Source of the DNA: Chitinophagaceae bacterium
GTDB lineage: Bacteria; Bacteroidota; Bacteroidia; Chitinophagales; Chitinophagaceae
DNA length: 64,000 bases
Reading direction: 5' to 3'
Assembly (NCBI GenBank): GCA_014879565.1
Contig: JACSRW010000025.1
Span: 124,001-188,000 of the forward strand
In this document: in pieces, positions 25,953 to 34,317 of the stretch
Numbering within the stretch: position 1 is the stretch's first letter
Layout of the letters: every line of letters starts with the position of its first letter
Program-made: the position numbers and the translations under genes
The notes under the pieces: generated by a model
Databases searched by the model: none
Told to the model about the DNA's origin: nothing
What the model saw: the letters and a program-made list of their open reading frames with translations, nothing else

Positions 25953-27575
25953 TTAATAAAGAGGACGGATCTCAACCAGTAACAGCACCCTTGTTTTATC
26001 ATGCCGGAATTCAAAGGTCATACCGGTATCACCCTCCAGCAGCATCTGTCTTACTGATTTCTTAAACTTATTATCAGTGACCAGATCATCATCGCCCAGG
26101 TCATCTTCTTCCTTCATGACCGGTTTCAGTTCAATCACAAGGTCCAGGTCCGGCAGTTGCACATCTATATACTTTCCCTGCTCATTAGCTCCAAATAATC
26201 TGGGTTTTCCCGGGATAACCCGGTAAGGAGCTTCCTCCGAACCATACCCTATAAAACCGGATGGTATAACGGCGGATCCGGCATCTGGTATAGGTGTTTT
26301 ACCATCTACCATCACTTTTTTCCCTTTATGATATAACAGCACAGCCATTTTACCATATAACTGTTCACTCATGTCGGAAGCGCCGTCATCTGCCTGCATA
26401 CAATCAATGGCGCTTACCCGGATACGGATTTTCTGCGTTCCCAGGCAATTCTCCCCGTCCAGAAAAGCCTGGGTTATCATACTAACCGGTTCTCCTTTCA
26501 GGCTGGTCAGTTTAAAAGAAAGCGGCACGATATCCATATCGCCGTAACCCGCTTCAAAGTATTTTTTTATAGCCGCATCTGTTTTGGCCGGATCAGTTAC
26601 CGCCAGCGGCTGTCCACCCTGTGTCAGCACCCGTATATTAGTTATACTCCGCAGTTTACTGCCGGTATTCTGCTGCCGGTAAGCAGCCGCTACAATCCCC
26701 CAGTTTAGCCCGGCTGAAAAATCATTGGAAAATTTTTCCAGGTCAGTTTCACTTTCCAGTAGTACATACAACCGCCGGCCATATTTTACTTCCCTTATAT
26801 AATACCAGTCAGTTCCGTTGCTTCCATCAGTAAATACATCCTCCGGAGAACTGACCGCGTTGGCCATCACAGAAAGACAAGCCTGTTCAAACCGGAACAG
26901 GTACATATACCTGTATTTTTCGGATGAAAAAGAGAAATTATTCTGCCCGGATATCCCCAGGTAAAAAAATGAGGCCCCAATACTGAGTCCGGTACTTTCT
27001 TCCAGGGTGGATAAGGAAGTTTCAGCCTCGGACGCTTTATTGGGCATGCCTGTCATATTGGATGGACGTGTTAGCATTTGTGCAGCTGACCGCATTTTCG
27101 CTTCAATGTTTTCTCCGGGTGCTGCATTCACGGTAACACTGGTTTGTTTAGCCATATTGGTAGAGGTGCTGAAAACAACCGGTTTCCGTTTATCCATATG
27201 TTTGTAGAGAAACTCCCCGCTCCGGAGCAAACCACTTCCGTCAATCACCGCTCCCGGCAAAATCTGGCCGGCACGCGAAGCATCCGCGATTACCATCTCC
27301 GCTTCTGTTTTCTGTCCCCTGACTTCTTCCTTTGTCAGGCACATGGCTTTATTGATTGTTTTGGACGCAGGTTTTATCTGGTCTGCCGGGCTCTTATTCA
27401 GCCCATACTGCACCGTAACATACCCGTTCGAGGATTCAAAACGCACTCTCCCCAGCGCCTCCTGCACTTTTTTGAACACCGCTTTATTTCCCGGTATTTT
27501 GTGCACCTGTAACTGGGCGCTGATAAATACTACCGGAGAAAAAAATAAACCCAGGAAAAATAATTGAAGTTTCAT
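25953..27575 (-). CDS. CDC-like (thiol-activated cytolysin superfamily) pore-forming protein
   Basis: 540 residues, with a signal peptide (cleavage about 20, FISAQ) and no lipobox. The central part follows the cholesterol-dependent cytolysin core in order: KTINKAMCLTKEE (about 73-85), a strand entering LPGAV at 106-110, a first transmembrane-hairpin region (about 160-205), FEQACLSVMANAVSSPEDVFTDG (229-251), KYGRRLYVLLESET at 264-277, a second hairpin region (about 279-315), LTQGG at 317-321 and VPLSFKLTSLKGEPVSMI at 350-367. These match CDC cores in order. The C-terminal 160 residues are a different beta-rich domain, and the Trp-rich membrane-binding undecapeptide is absent. It ends the operon, 34 bp behind the T9SS protein. 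Target unknown. Confidence 0.82.
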   Translation of the reverse strand: MKLQLFFLGLFFSPVVFISAQLQVHKIPGNKAVFKKVQEALGRVRFESSNGYVTVQYGLNKSPADQIKPASKTINKAMCLTKEEVRGQKTEAEMVIADASRAGQILPGAVIDGSGLLRSGEFLYKHMDKRKPVVFSTSTNMAKQTSVTVNAAPGENIEAKMRSAAQMLTRPSNMTGMPNKASEAETSLSTLEESTGLSIGASFFYLGISGQNNFSFSSEKYRYMYLFRFEQACLSVMANAVSSPEDVFTDGSNGTDWYYIREVKYGRRLYVLLESETDLEKFSNDFSAGLNWGIVAAAYRQQNTGSKLRSITNIRVLTQGGQPLAVTDPAKTDAAIKKYFEAGYGDMDIVPLSFKLTSLKGEPVSMITQAFLDGENCLGTQKIRIRVSAIDCMQADDGASDMSEQLYGKMAVLLYHKGKKVMVDGKTPIPDAGSAVIPSGFIGYGSEEAPYRVIPGKPRLFGANEQGKYIDVQLPDLDLVIELKPVMKEEDDLGDDDLVTDNKFKKSVRQMLLEGDTGMTFEFRHDKTRVLLLVEIRPLY

Positions 27576-27609
27576 AAAACAGGTTTTAAAAATGAAGAAC
27601 TGACAATAA

Positions 27610-28962
27610 TTAGTTTTTTATTACCGGAACTACTGTGGCTTTCCCCTCTCCGGGCCGGAGTACCTGCAACTGATACATAGCCGGAGACAACCGTTCCATA
27701 TCCAGTACAAGTTGATTCGTTCCGGCAACGACTGATTGTTCCGACACCAGTACAATACGGCCCCGGTTATCCAGCAAACGTAAAAGGGCTTTACCGCTGA
27801 CTGTACTCAGCAGCGAAACTTTCAATGTGCTTTTTACGGGATTGGGCCAAACCTGCAGGGGGAAAGATTTCTGGCAGGTATTCCGGATAACTGCGGAAAT
27901 ATTTCTCCTTCCGTCTGCATCCACCTGTACAATCCGGTAAAAGCCCGTCGTCTGACCCGATAAATCAGTAAATTGGTATGTTCTTTTATCCTGGCTGTTT
28001 CCGGCTGCAGCCAGTAAACCCGCCTCCTCCCAGCTTACAGCGTCTCTGCTCCTTTCAATCCGAAATTGCATACTGTTCTGCTCGTGTAGTGTTTCCCAAT
28101 AAAGTAAAGGTTGTCCGGAACTGCAATCCAGTCTGATTGCACCCCAGCTTACCGGCAGGGCATTACCGGGCGTGGAGAGGGTCCAGCGGGAAAAACTGTT
28201 GATCCCTGTCAGCGACATATAATTACTGCTCATATCACGTGAGCTGAAGCCCTGCAACAACCAGTTGATATTATCAGTACTCTTCCAGAACTGCAGGTTG
28301 TTTTCCGGCAGCCCGTTTAATTCCTCATCCCTGTAGAAAAACCGCAACGTTGCATTCAGACCGGTATTATTGGCAGGCAGAATATCGTAGTAACGCAAAA
28401 TGGAATTCCCTCCCCCGCCGCCATTTGTCTGCGAACGGTGACCTCTCCGGATTATTGTATTTCCCATATTGGCGGGAGCATTGATGATAACGCCCAGGTT
28501 GCCGGGATTTGCCGAAGTGGGAAAAACAAGATTCGCAGTGATAGACACAAATCCACCTCCGGAACCCGTAAAGCCGGCCCCTTCCCTTTCTCCGCTGATC
28601 GTAGCCAGGGTGGCCAGACTTGTTTCATACCCGTTCAAGTCAAGGTACCCGTTTACAAAAAAAACAGACTGATTTACGTCAATATTTCTTTGCAACCGCA
28701 CCTGTCCTCCGGAAATCTTATCCACCTGCAGTACAGTAAACCGGGGTTGTGCCAAGCCACTGACGGGAGCGTTACCAGTACCCGAAAATTTAACAACAGG
28801 TTCAATTGTGGTATTGACTCCATCATACTGTAACCCTAATGCGTCAAGCACCAGGAAGGTGCCGGCTGTGGAGCGAAAATAAGTACCCGCTCCTACCTGT
28901 AATTGCGAAAAAACAGCTAAAAAAGAGAATAGCCCCAAAACAACCGCAAATATTTTTTTCAT
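27610..28962 (-). CDS. T9SS type A cargo protein, putative adhesin-like
   Basis: 450 residues with a signal peptide (about 1-19). A long beta-rich region has Gly-rich stretches (EREGAGFTGSGGGFVS, RSQTNGGGGGNS), then a fibronectin-like module (about 270-350, LLYWETLHEQNSMQFRIERS, which reads like the usual T9SS-associated sequence). The C-terminal sorting domain starts LQVWPNPVKS (about 370) and ends VLRPGEGKATVVPVI. It lies 17 bp downstream of the module-repeat protein and 34 bp upstream of the cytolysin-like gene, so a single operon is likely. Surface export by T9SS is well supported; the target is not. Confidence 0.8.
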   Translation of the reverse strand: MKKIFAVVLGLFSFLAVFSQLQVGAGTYFRSTAGTFLVLDALGLQYDGVNTTIEPVVKFSGTGNAPVSGLAQPRFTVLQVDKISGGQVRLQRNIDVNQSVFFVNGYLDLNGYETSLATLATISGEREGAGFTGSGGGFVSITANLVFPTSANPGNLGVIINAPANMGNTIIRRGHRSQTNGGGGGNSILRYYDILPANNTGLNATLRFFYRDEELNGLPENNLQFWKSTDNINWLLQGFSSRDMSSNYMSLTGINSFSRWTLSTPGNALPVSWGAIRLDCSSGQPLLYWETLHEQNSMQFRIERSRDAVSWEEAGLLAAAGNSQDKRTYQFTDLSGQTTGFYRIVQVDADGRRNISAVIRNTCQKSFPLQVWPNPVKSTLKVSLLSTVSGKALLRLLDNRGRIVLVSEQSVVAGTNQLVLDMERLSPAMYQLQVLRPGEGKATVVPVIKN

Positions 28963-28979
28963 ACCTATTGTTTGACGGT

Positions 28980-29948
28980 TTAGAACGGATCGCGTTTCAT
29001 TGAGTAAAGCACAAAGTAAAAAGAGCTTCTTCTGCGCGAAAAATATGTAGAAAACCCGTTAACTACCCGGGATACATCAATAAATTTAATCGTTGCCCAG
29101 CTTCGGGCTGGCGGAGCATTCACGATTTCACCAATGGAAACCACCTGATCCCAGGAACCATTACCCACAGGAGTTATAAACAGCAGCATACTGTCTTTTC
29201 TGAAATCCATATTCGTGAGACGCAGGGTAAACCAACGATCTACCTCCACACCACTCCATACCACAGAGAAATTACCGCTGCCATTTATCACTCTGGTCTG
29301 ATATGTTTCCGTATCCGGCACCGAGCCTCCGTCTCCCAGTGAATCTATAAGTCCCCAGGCAATTGCCCTGGGTCCCGGCGATAAAGGCGTCCAGGCATTC
29401 TGAATACCGAATATGCCAGGCAAAATGGCCGAATATCCCCGCTGGGTATAAATCATCGGACTCTTTACATCACTATTATAGACCATAAGTCCTGACGCAG
29501 GATTGCTGATTGCTTCCATCTGATCATTGCTGAGGGTAGGCAACAACATACCTTTCGAAGTTGACTGCAGATGCAATAAGGCATTTGCATTCGGGCTGGT
29601 AGTGCCGATACCAACATTTCCCGCATTGGTATTGTAAATATTATTCCCGGTTGTCCCCCAAACTGAAGTGCCGTTATTACTGTCAACCAGATTCGTCCAG
29701 GTACTGCCGGAGTAAAACCAGAAACTTCCGGTAGTCGTATCAAACACCAGCAATCCGGTGGCCGGATTGGAGATGGCTGTTCGCTGCGCCGTTGTCATAC
29801 GGGGCACCAGCATGCCTTTGTCTGTTGATTTAATATCCAGGGCGGCACTCCCGTGTGCTGCCGCACCGTCTGTATTAATGGCAACACTTTGGGAAAAAAT
29901 CAGCGTCTGATGTACGAGGATTACAATAAGAAGAAAAAACTTTTTCAT
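28980..29948 (-). CDS. secreted repeat-module protein of unknown function
   Basis: 322 residues, signal peptide to about residue 19. Two imperfect copies of one module are visible: SAALDIKSTDKGMLVPRMTTAQ with AISNPATGLLVFDTTTGSFWFYSGSTW (about 35-92), and ALLHLQSTSKGMLLP with AISNPASGLMVYNS (about 124-157), linked by NVGIGTTSPNA. This module is frequent in Bacteroidota surface proteins and looks like fibre-type repeats; its role is not known to me. The last 150 residues are a unique beta-rich part. First gene of the three-gene secreted operon. Confidence 0.72.
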   Translation of the reverse strand: MKKFFLLIVILVHQTLIFSQSVAINTDGAAAHGSAALDIKSTDKGMLVPRMTTAQRTAISNPATGLLVFDTTTGSFWFYSGSTWTNLVDSNNGTSVWGTTGNNIYNTNAGNVGIGTTSPNANALLHLQSTSKGMLLPTLSNDQMEAISNPASGLMVYNSDVKSPMIYTQRGYSAILPGIFGIQNAWTPLSPGPRAIAWGLIDSLGDGGSVPDTETYQTRVINGSGNFSVVWSGVEVDRWFTLRLTNMDFRKDSMLLFITPVGNGSWDQVVSIGEIVNAPPARSWATIKFIDVSRVVNGFSTYFSRRRSSFYFVLYSMKRDPF

Positions 29949-30017
29949 TTTTCCGGTTTTTTAATTTGTCGTAAAAATGAAGAAGAAATCAAACCCTGAC
30001 AATACCGTAATGATGTG

Positions 30018-30036
30018 TCACCCGATAAGGGTACAG
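30018..30036 (-). promoter_or_regulatory. 19-bp motif copy A (candidate operator) upstream of the secreted operon
   Basis: On the minus strand the site reads CTGTACCCTTATCGGGTGA. It matches copy B at 16 of 19 positions and copy C at 14 of 19. It contains the short inverted repeat ACCC-N5-GGGT. It lies between the response regulator stop and the start of the secreted operon, about 70-88 bp upstream of the latter. Confidence 0.5.
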
Positions 30037-30043
30037 GAAGAAA

Positions 30044-30673
30044 TTAAACCAGCTTTTCGTTGATAGCTTTACTCACTGCTTCAATCTGAGAGCAGACATG
30101 CAGTTTGTCATAAATACGCTTAATATGGGTTCTGACAGTATCAAGGCTGATACTCAGGTCACCTGCAATCATTTTAAAACTATTTCCCCTGGAGAGCAAC
30201 TGTAAAATTTCTTTTTCACGGGCTGTAAGCTGGTAATCTTTTGCCGGAGCCGCTTTCTGCATACTGCTGATTACCATGCGGGCTATACTTGGACTCATAG
30301 GCGCGCCGCCATCCAGCACTTCCCGTATGGAATGGATCAGTTTGTCCGAGATATACTTTTTCAGAAGATACCCGTTGGCCCCGGCATACATCGCGTCAAA
30401 TACATGCGTGTTATCATCAAATACCGTGAGCATGATTATCTGCACGGCCTGGTTAAAAGAGCGTATCCGGCCGACTGCCTCTATGCCGTTCACAACTGGC
30501 ATATCAATATCCATCAGAATTACATCCGGATTCAGTTCTTTCACCTGTTCTGTAACCGCCGAACAATCAGGGTAACTGGCACATACCTGGTAATCACCGG
30601 TAAGTGAAAGCAGATTACCCAGACTTTCCCGCAAATTGATATTGTCTTCGTATATAAGTATGCTAACCGGCAT
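30044..30673 (-). CDS. NarL/LuxR-type response regulator
   Basis: 209 residues. Receiver domain about 1-120 with phospho-acceptor D55 (VILMDIDMP) and the acidic pocket D10. A linker leads to a LuxR helix-turn-helix (about 143-205, LTAREKEILQLLSRGNSFKMIAGDLSISLDTVRTHIKRIYDKL). It lies 58 bp downstream of the kinase on the same strand; copy B of the 19-bp motif overlaps the kinase stop codon. It is the obvious partner of the kinase and probably controls the nearby secreted operon. Confidence 0.93.
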   Translation of the reverse strand: MPVSILIYEDNINLRESLGNLLSLTGDYQVCASYPDCSAVTEQVKELNPDVILMDIDMPVVNGIEAVGRIRSFNQAVQIIMLTVFDDNTHVFDAMYAGANGYLLKKYISDKLIHSIREVLDGGAPMSPSIARMVISSMQKAAPAKDYQLTAREKEILQLLSRGNSFKMIAGDLSISLDTVRTHIKRIYDKLHVCSQIEAVSKAINEKLV

Positions 30674-30720
30674 GGTATTCAGGCTATGGGATGCAACTTA
30701 GTTCAGTTCTGCAAATTATT

Positions 30721-30739
30721 CTATACCCTTATCATGTGA
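30721..30739 (+). promoter_or_regulatory. 19-bp motif copy B (candidate operator) upstream of the response regulator
   Basis: Reads CTATACCCTTATCATGTGA on the plus strand, overlapping the kinase stop codon. Two bases downstream on the minus strand is a possible -7 element TAATTTG (30712-30718) for the regulator gene. The site is 48-66 bp upstream of the regulator start. Confidence 0.5.
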
Positions 30740-33700
30740 TAGTTTTTTTCATCGACACCACGGTGCCGGTTCCGGGGATGGATTGGATGGTAAGGACCGC
30801 CTGCATACCAGCTGCACGGCTGCGCATATTTTTCAGCCCGTTACCACTGAATTCCTGCCCGGCATCAAATCCTTTTCCGTTGTCAATTACCTGCAGCAGT
30901 AATCCCTCCTCCCTGTAAAGCAACCGAACCGTCATTTCAGTGGCCGTGCTGTATTTCACAGCATTGGTCACTGCTTCCTTATACACCAGGTATACATCTT
31001 TCCGCTGTTCGGGGTTCAAAAACGATTTATCCAGTTCCCCGGATGTTTCAAAATAATACTGTATACGGGCCGGCTCCAGAATTTCCGCCGCAAATTCCTT
31101 CATCCGGATCAGTAATCTTTCCAGGCTGTCATTCACCGGGTTAATAGCCCATACGATATCACTCATACTCTCCATCATCCTGGCCGAGTTTTCCTTAATT
31201 TTTTCCAGGTAGACTTTGGCTTTATCGCCCGTTTCCATACCCACCTTACTCAGAATATTGATACTGGTAAGTGTGGAACCCATCTCATCATGCAGATCGC
31301 GGGCGATTTTTGCCCTTAATTTTTCTTCTGTCAGGTATTTGCTGATCCGCTCCGCACAGATTGCAGCAATTTTTTCCAGCATCCTTAAATGTCTTTTCCT
31401 GAAAAAGTGTTTCCGGGTGTGTTCCGCATCAATGATCGCATAAACTTTTCCATCAATCTTTACCGGTACCGTGATTTCAGATAACCTTGGCTCGTCGTCC
31501 ACAATATACCGGTGATCCTGACTGGTATTTCCGATCCTTTCGGCAATTCCTGAAAGCGCCACCGAACCTACAATCCCCCTTCCCAGTGGTATTTCTATCG
31601 GATTCAGTATTTCTCTTCCCCTGCCGGGATTTTTCGGACCGGCAGCAGCTTTCTGTACCATGCAGTTTTTTAATTCATCCTTCTGGTACATCACACAGTC
31701 TTCAAATCCCAGAATATCTATACAATTCTGTGTGGTTACCCAGAAAATATCATCTGCTCCCGCGAGACCGTACAAAGAGGTGGCAAAGGCATTCAACTGT
31801 ACCTGTTCCTTTACTTTCTGCTGCAGCGAACGAATCATCCGGAAAATAAGGTAGAGGACAAACAGCAGTACCGGTACTAAAAAATACCAGGTTTGCCAGA
31901 ACCGGGGCTGCACCTTTATTTGCAAGTGCGCCGGAGCGGTCAGTTCTTTATTCTCCGCATCCAGTATCCGGAGACTGAACCGGTATTTTCCCGGAGGCAG
32001 ATTCTGGTACTCGGCTGCCATTCGGCTGCTGCCGTTTTCCCAGTTATTATCGTATCCCTCCAGCCGGTATTGAATTTTCAAGTGCTCCCTGTTGCCGTAA
32101 TATAGTGCTGCAAATAAAAGTTTCAGCGACCTGATACCGGCAGGCAATTTCATTTCCTTACCGGGCCGCATGACCTGTTCTTTCCCGTTTACAAACACCT
32201 GGTTCACTGCTAAAGGAAATGCAGGGCCGGTATACCCTGTTTCCGGTTTATAAAAAAGGAGCCCGCCTGCTACCGCCGTAACCAGTTCATTTTCTTTGCT
32301 GCCAGCGGCGAGCATATGTGGAATACCCACTTCAGATGCAAAAGAACTGAAAGAAAAAGATTGTCCGGCTGATCTAACATCATTTACCCCGCCACGGAAT
32401 GACATGAACGAAACCGAATTGCCTGTTAAAAACCATATACCGGTTTTTTCCGGGAACAGTGAAAGTACCGTATTGGCGGGGAGTCCTTCCTGCATACTGA
32501 ATCTGGTAAAACTGCCCCCCGGTTTTCCTTCCCGCTCATACCGGAAAATTCCTCCGGCATGTGTGGCCACCCAGATCCTTCCCCCTGCATCTGAACAGAT
32601 ATCATTGACCATATTCAGGGCGGATAAAAGTGAATCCCGGCTGTTATCCCCATAACTGTACAGCTTATTCTCCTTCAGTGAATAACGGTGCAGATCATGA
32701 CCGGATGTGCCGATCCAGATTTCATTATGAATACTGTCAAACAAAAGTACATTCGCCACCCGCCTTGGATAAGGCTGGTTAAAAGCCGGTACTTCCCGGT
32801 AGGACTTTTTAAAATTGTCATAGATTGTCAATCCAAACCGGAAGGAGGCAAACCAGTAATTTCCGGCGTTATCCCTGGTCATATCCCGGTAACCGGCCCA
32901 TTGCCCGCCGAAGGGTGAAGGAAAAAGTTCAAACGCTTCCTTTACCGCATCAAAACGGTAGATATGCTCGTCTGTAAGCAGCCAGGTAACTCCGGCATCA
33001 TCTGTACGTATACGATTACAGGCAGAAAAAGACCGGCCGTCTGCTGAACGGGAATATTTCCGGATGATTCCGTTTCGCCGGCTGACCAAATAAACGGCAG
33101 CCGGTTCTCTTACGCATACAAAATACCGGTCATGGTCTGCCTGGTAAAGCAGGCCGGTCATTCTGTTAAGGCCCTCCCGGGGTGAAGCGGTTTCCAGCGG
33201 AAGAAACCCGGCTGTCAGATGACGGGAATCAAATATATAAATCCCGTTTACTGTTGCCACCCACCTGATTCCGGTTTCATCAGTAAATACCCGGTTTACC
33301 CCGCCTTCGGGTAGTGTTCCTTCCAAGGGCAGTTTTCCAGGCTCACAAACAGGATGTGAGGATTCAGGGTGAATTCGCAGTAAACCCGTCTCAGCCGGCA
33401 TCCATATTTCTGCTGTATCCGTTTGTGTAAACTGTCTGGATGGATAAGGCTGCTGATCAATTTTCAATTCCCGGTAACTACTGTCCGCTTCCCGGTAACA
33501 AAAAAGCCGGCCTTGCTGAACTGAAACAAAAACCAGCCCCCTCGACCTGTCATAATAAACAGCATGAACATCTGAATAATAACCTCCGCCCAGAAATCGG
33601 AAGCGGCCTGTACGGATATCCAGCTCCGCAAGTCCTTTACTGGTTCCGAGGTAAAAAGTCCGTTCGTCCTTTGCGGCAAATCGCTGTATGGAGGCATAGT

Positions 33701-34274
33701 TTCCGCCTCCCGAAATGCCCGGAGCGGTCCTGGCAAATACGGGCCAGTCAAACAGCGTAAATTTTCCCGACGCCGGATTGTAAGAAGCAAATTCAAATAC
33801 ATCCGACGCGATCCACAATTGTCCCTTTGTATCAAACCAGATTTCCCATACCAGGTTATTGGGCAGACTGTTTTTGTCTTTCCGTGCAGGAGTGCGAATC
33901 TGGTCCCAGCGGTCGCTGGCAGGATCATAAATACTGATCCCTGCAGGAGTGGCCACCCATATTTTCCCCTCCCGGTCACCGGTTATGGAATGTATCACCT
34001 CGGACGCGATGGAATTATTCTTTCCTGGTCTGAATATTTTAAACCGGCTGCCGTCATAACGGTTAAGCCCGTTGCGGGTACCTATCCACATATACCCGGC
34101 CATGTCTTTATAAAAACAGGTAACCCGGTCATCCGATAAGCCATCCCGGGCATTGATCGTATGGCCTTTATAATACACCTGTGCCTGCATTTCAGCCTGG
34201 AAAGCAGGGAAAAAAAATAACGTGGCCAGGAATAAAAATAAAGCAGGTCTCAGGTTACCGGGTTTAATTCCCAA
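30732..34274 (-). CDS. propeller-type sensor histidine kinase
   Basis: 1180 residues. Order: signal peptide, two seven-bladed-type regulator propellers made of repeats like GYMWIGTRNGLNRYDG and KIWVATPAGISIYD (about 35-680), a Y_Y_Y domain (about 690-770), one membrane helix (about 778-795, WYFLVPVLLFVLYLIF), a GAF domain (about 825-965), then HisKA_3 with the H-box ARDLHDEMGSTLTSI (phospho-acceptor H995) and HATPase with N-box NAVKYSTATEM and G-box DNGKGFD. The start is TTG at 34274, which sits inside a TACTTTG promoter-like element, so a leaderless start or a different start is possible. Pairs with the downstream NarL-type regulator. Confidence 0.9.
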   Translation of the reverse strand: MGIKPGNLRPALFLFLATLFFFPAFQAEMQAQVYYKGHTINARDGLSDDRVTCFYKDMAGYMWIGTRNGLNRYDGSRFKIFRPGKNNSIASEVIHSITGDREGKIWVATPAGISIYDPASDRWDQIRTPARKDKNSLPNNLVWEIWFDTKGQLWIASDVFEFASYNPASGKFTLFDWPVFARTAPGISGGGNYASIQRFAAKDERTFYLGTSKGLAELDIRTGRFRFLGGGYYSDVHAVYYDRSRGLVFVSVQQGRLFCYREADSSYRELKIDQQPYPSRQFTQTDTAEIWMPAETGLLRIHPESSHPVCEPGKLPLEGTLPEGGVNRVFTDETGIRWVATVNGIYIFDSRHLTAGFLPLETASPREGLNRMTGLLYQADHDRYFVCVREPAAVYLVSRRNGIIRKYSRSADGRSFSACNRIRTDDAGVTWLLTDEHIYRFDAVKEAFELFPSPFGGQWAGYRDMTRDNAGNYWFASFRFGLTIYDNFKKSYREVPAFNQPYPRRVANVLLFDSIHNEIWIGTSGHDLHRYSLKENKLYSYGDNSRDSLLSALNMVNDICSDAGGRIWVATHAGGIFRYEREGKPGGSFTRFSMQEGLPANTVLSLFPEKTGIWFLTGNSVSFMSFRGGVNDVRSAGQSFSFSSFASEVGIPHMLAAGSKENELVTAVAGGLLFYKPETGYTGPAFPLAVNQVFVNGKEQVMRPGKEMKLPAGIRSLKLLFAALYYGNREHLKIQYRLEGYDNNWENGSSRMAAEYQNLPPGKYRFSLRILDAENKELTAPAHLQIKVQPRFWQTWYFLVPVLLFVLYLIFRMIRSLQQKVKEQVQLNAFATSLYGLAGADDIFWVTTQNCIDILGFEDCVMYQKDELKNCMVQKAAAGPKNPGRGREILNPIEIPLGRGIVGSVALSGIAERIGNTSQDHRYIVDDEPRLSEITVPVKIDGKVYAIIDAEHTRKHFFRKRHLRMLEKIAAICAERISKYLTEEKLRAKIARDLHDEMGSTLTSINILSKVGMETGDKAKVYLEKIKENSARMMESMSDIVWAINPVNDSLERLLIRMKEFAAEILEPARIQYYFETSGELDKSFLNPEQRKDVYLVYKEAVTNAVKYSTATEMTVRLLYREEGLLLQVIDNGKGFDAGQEFSGNGLKNMRSRAAGMQAVLTIQSIPGTGTVVSMKKTIT

Positions 34275-34298
34275 AGTAGAGAAAAAAATGCTGGCAAG

Positions 34299-34317
34299 CT
34301 ATACCCCGATCAGGGGA
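34299..34317 (+). promoter_or_regulatory. 19-bp motif copy C (candidate operator) upstream of the sensor kinase
   Basis: Reads CTATACCCCGATCAGGGGA on the plus strand, 15 of 19 matches to copy B, containing the inverted repeat CCCC-GATCA-GGGG. It lies 25 bp upstream of the kinase start and about 20 bp upstream of the -7-like element CAAAGTA (34272-34278). It overlaps the end of the methyltransferase gene. Confidence 0.5.
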
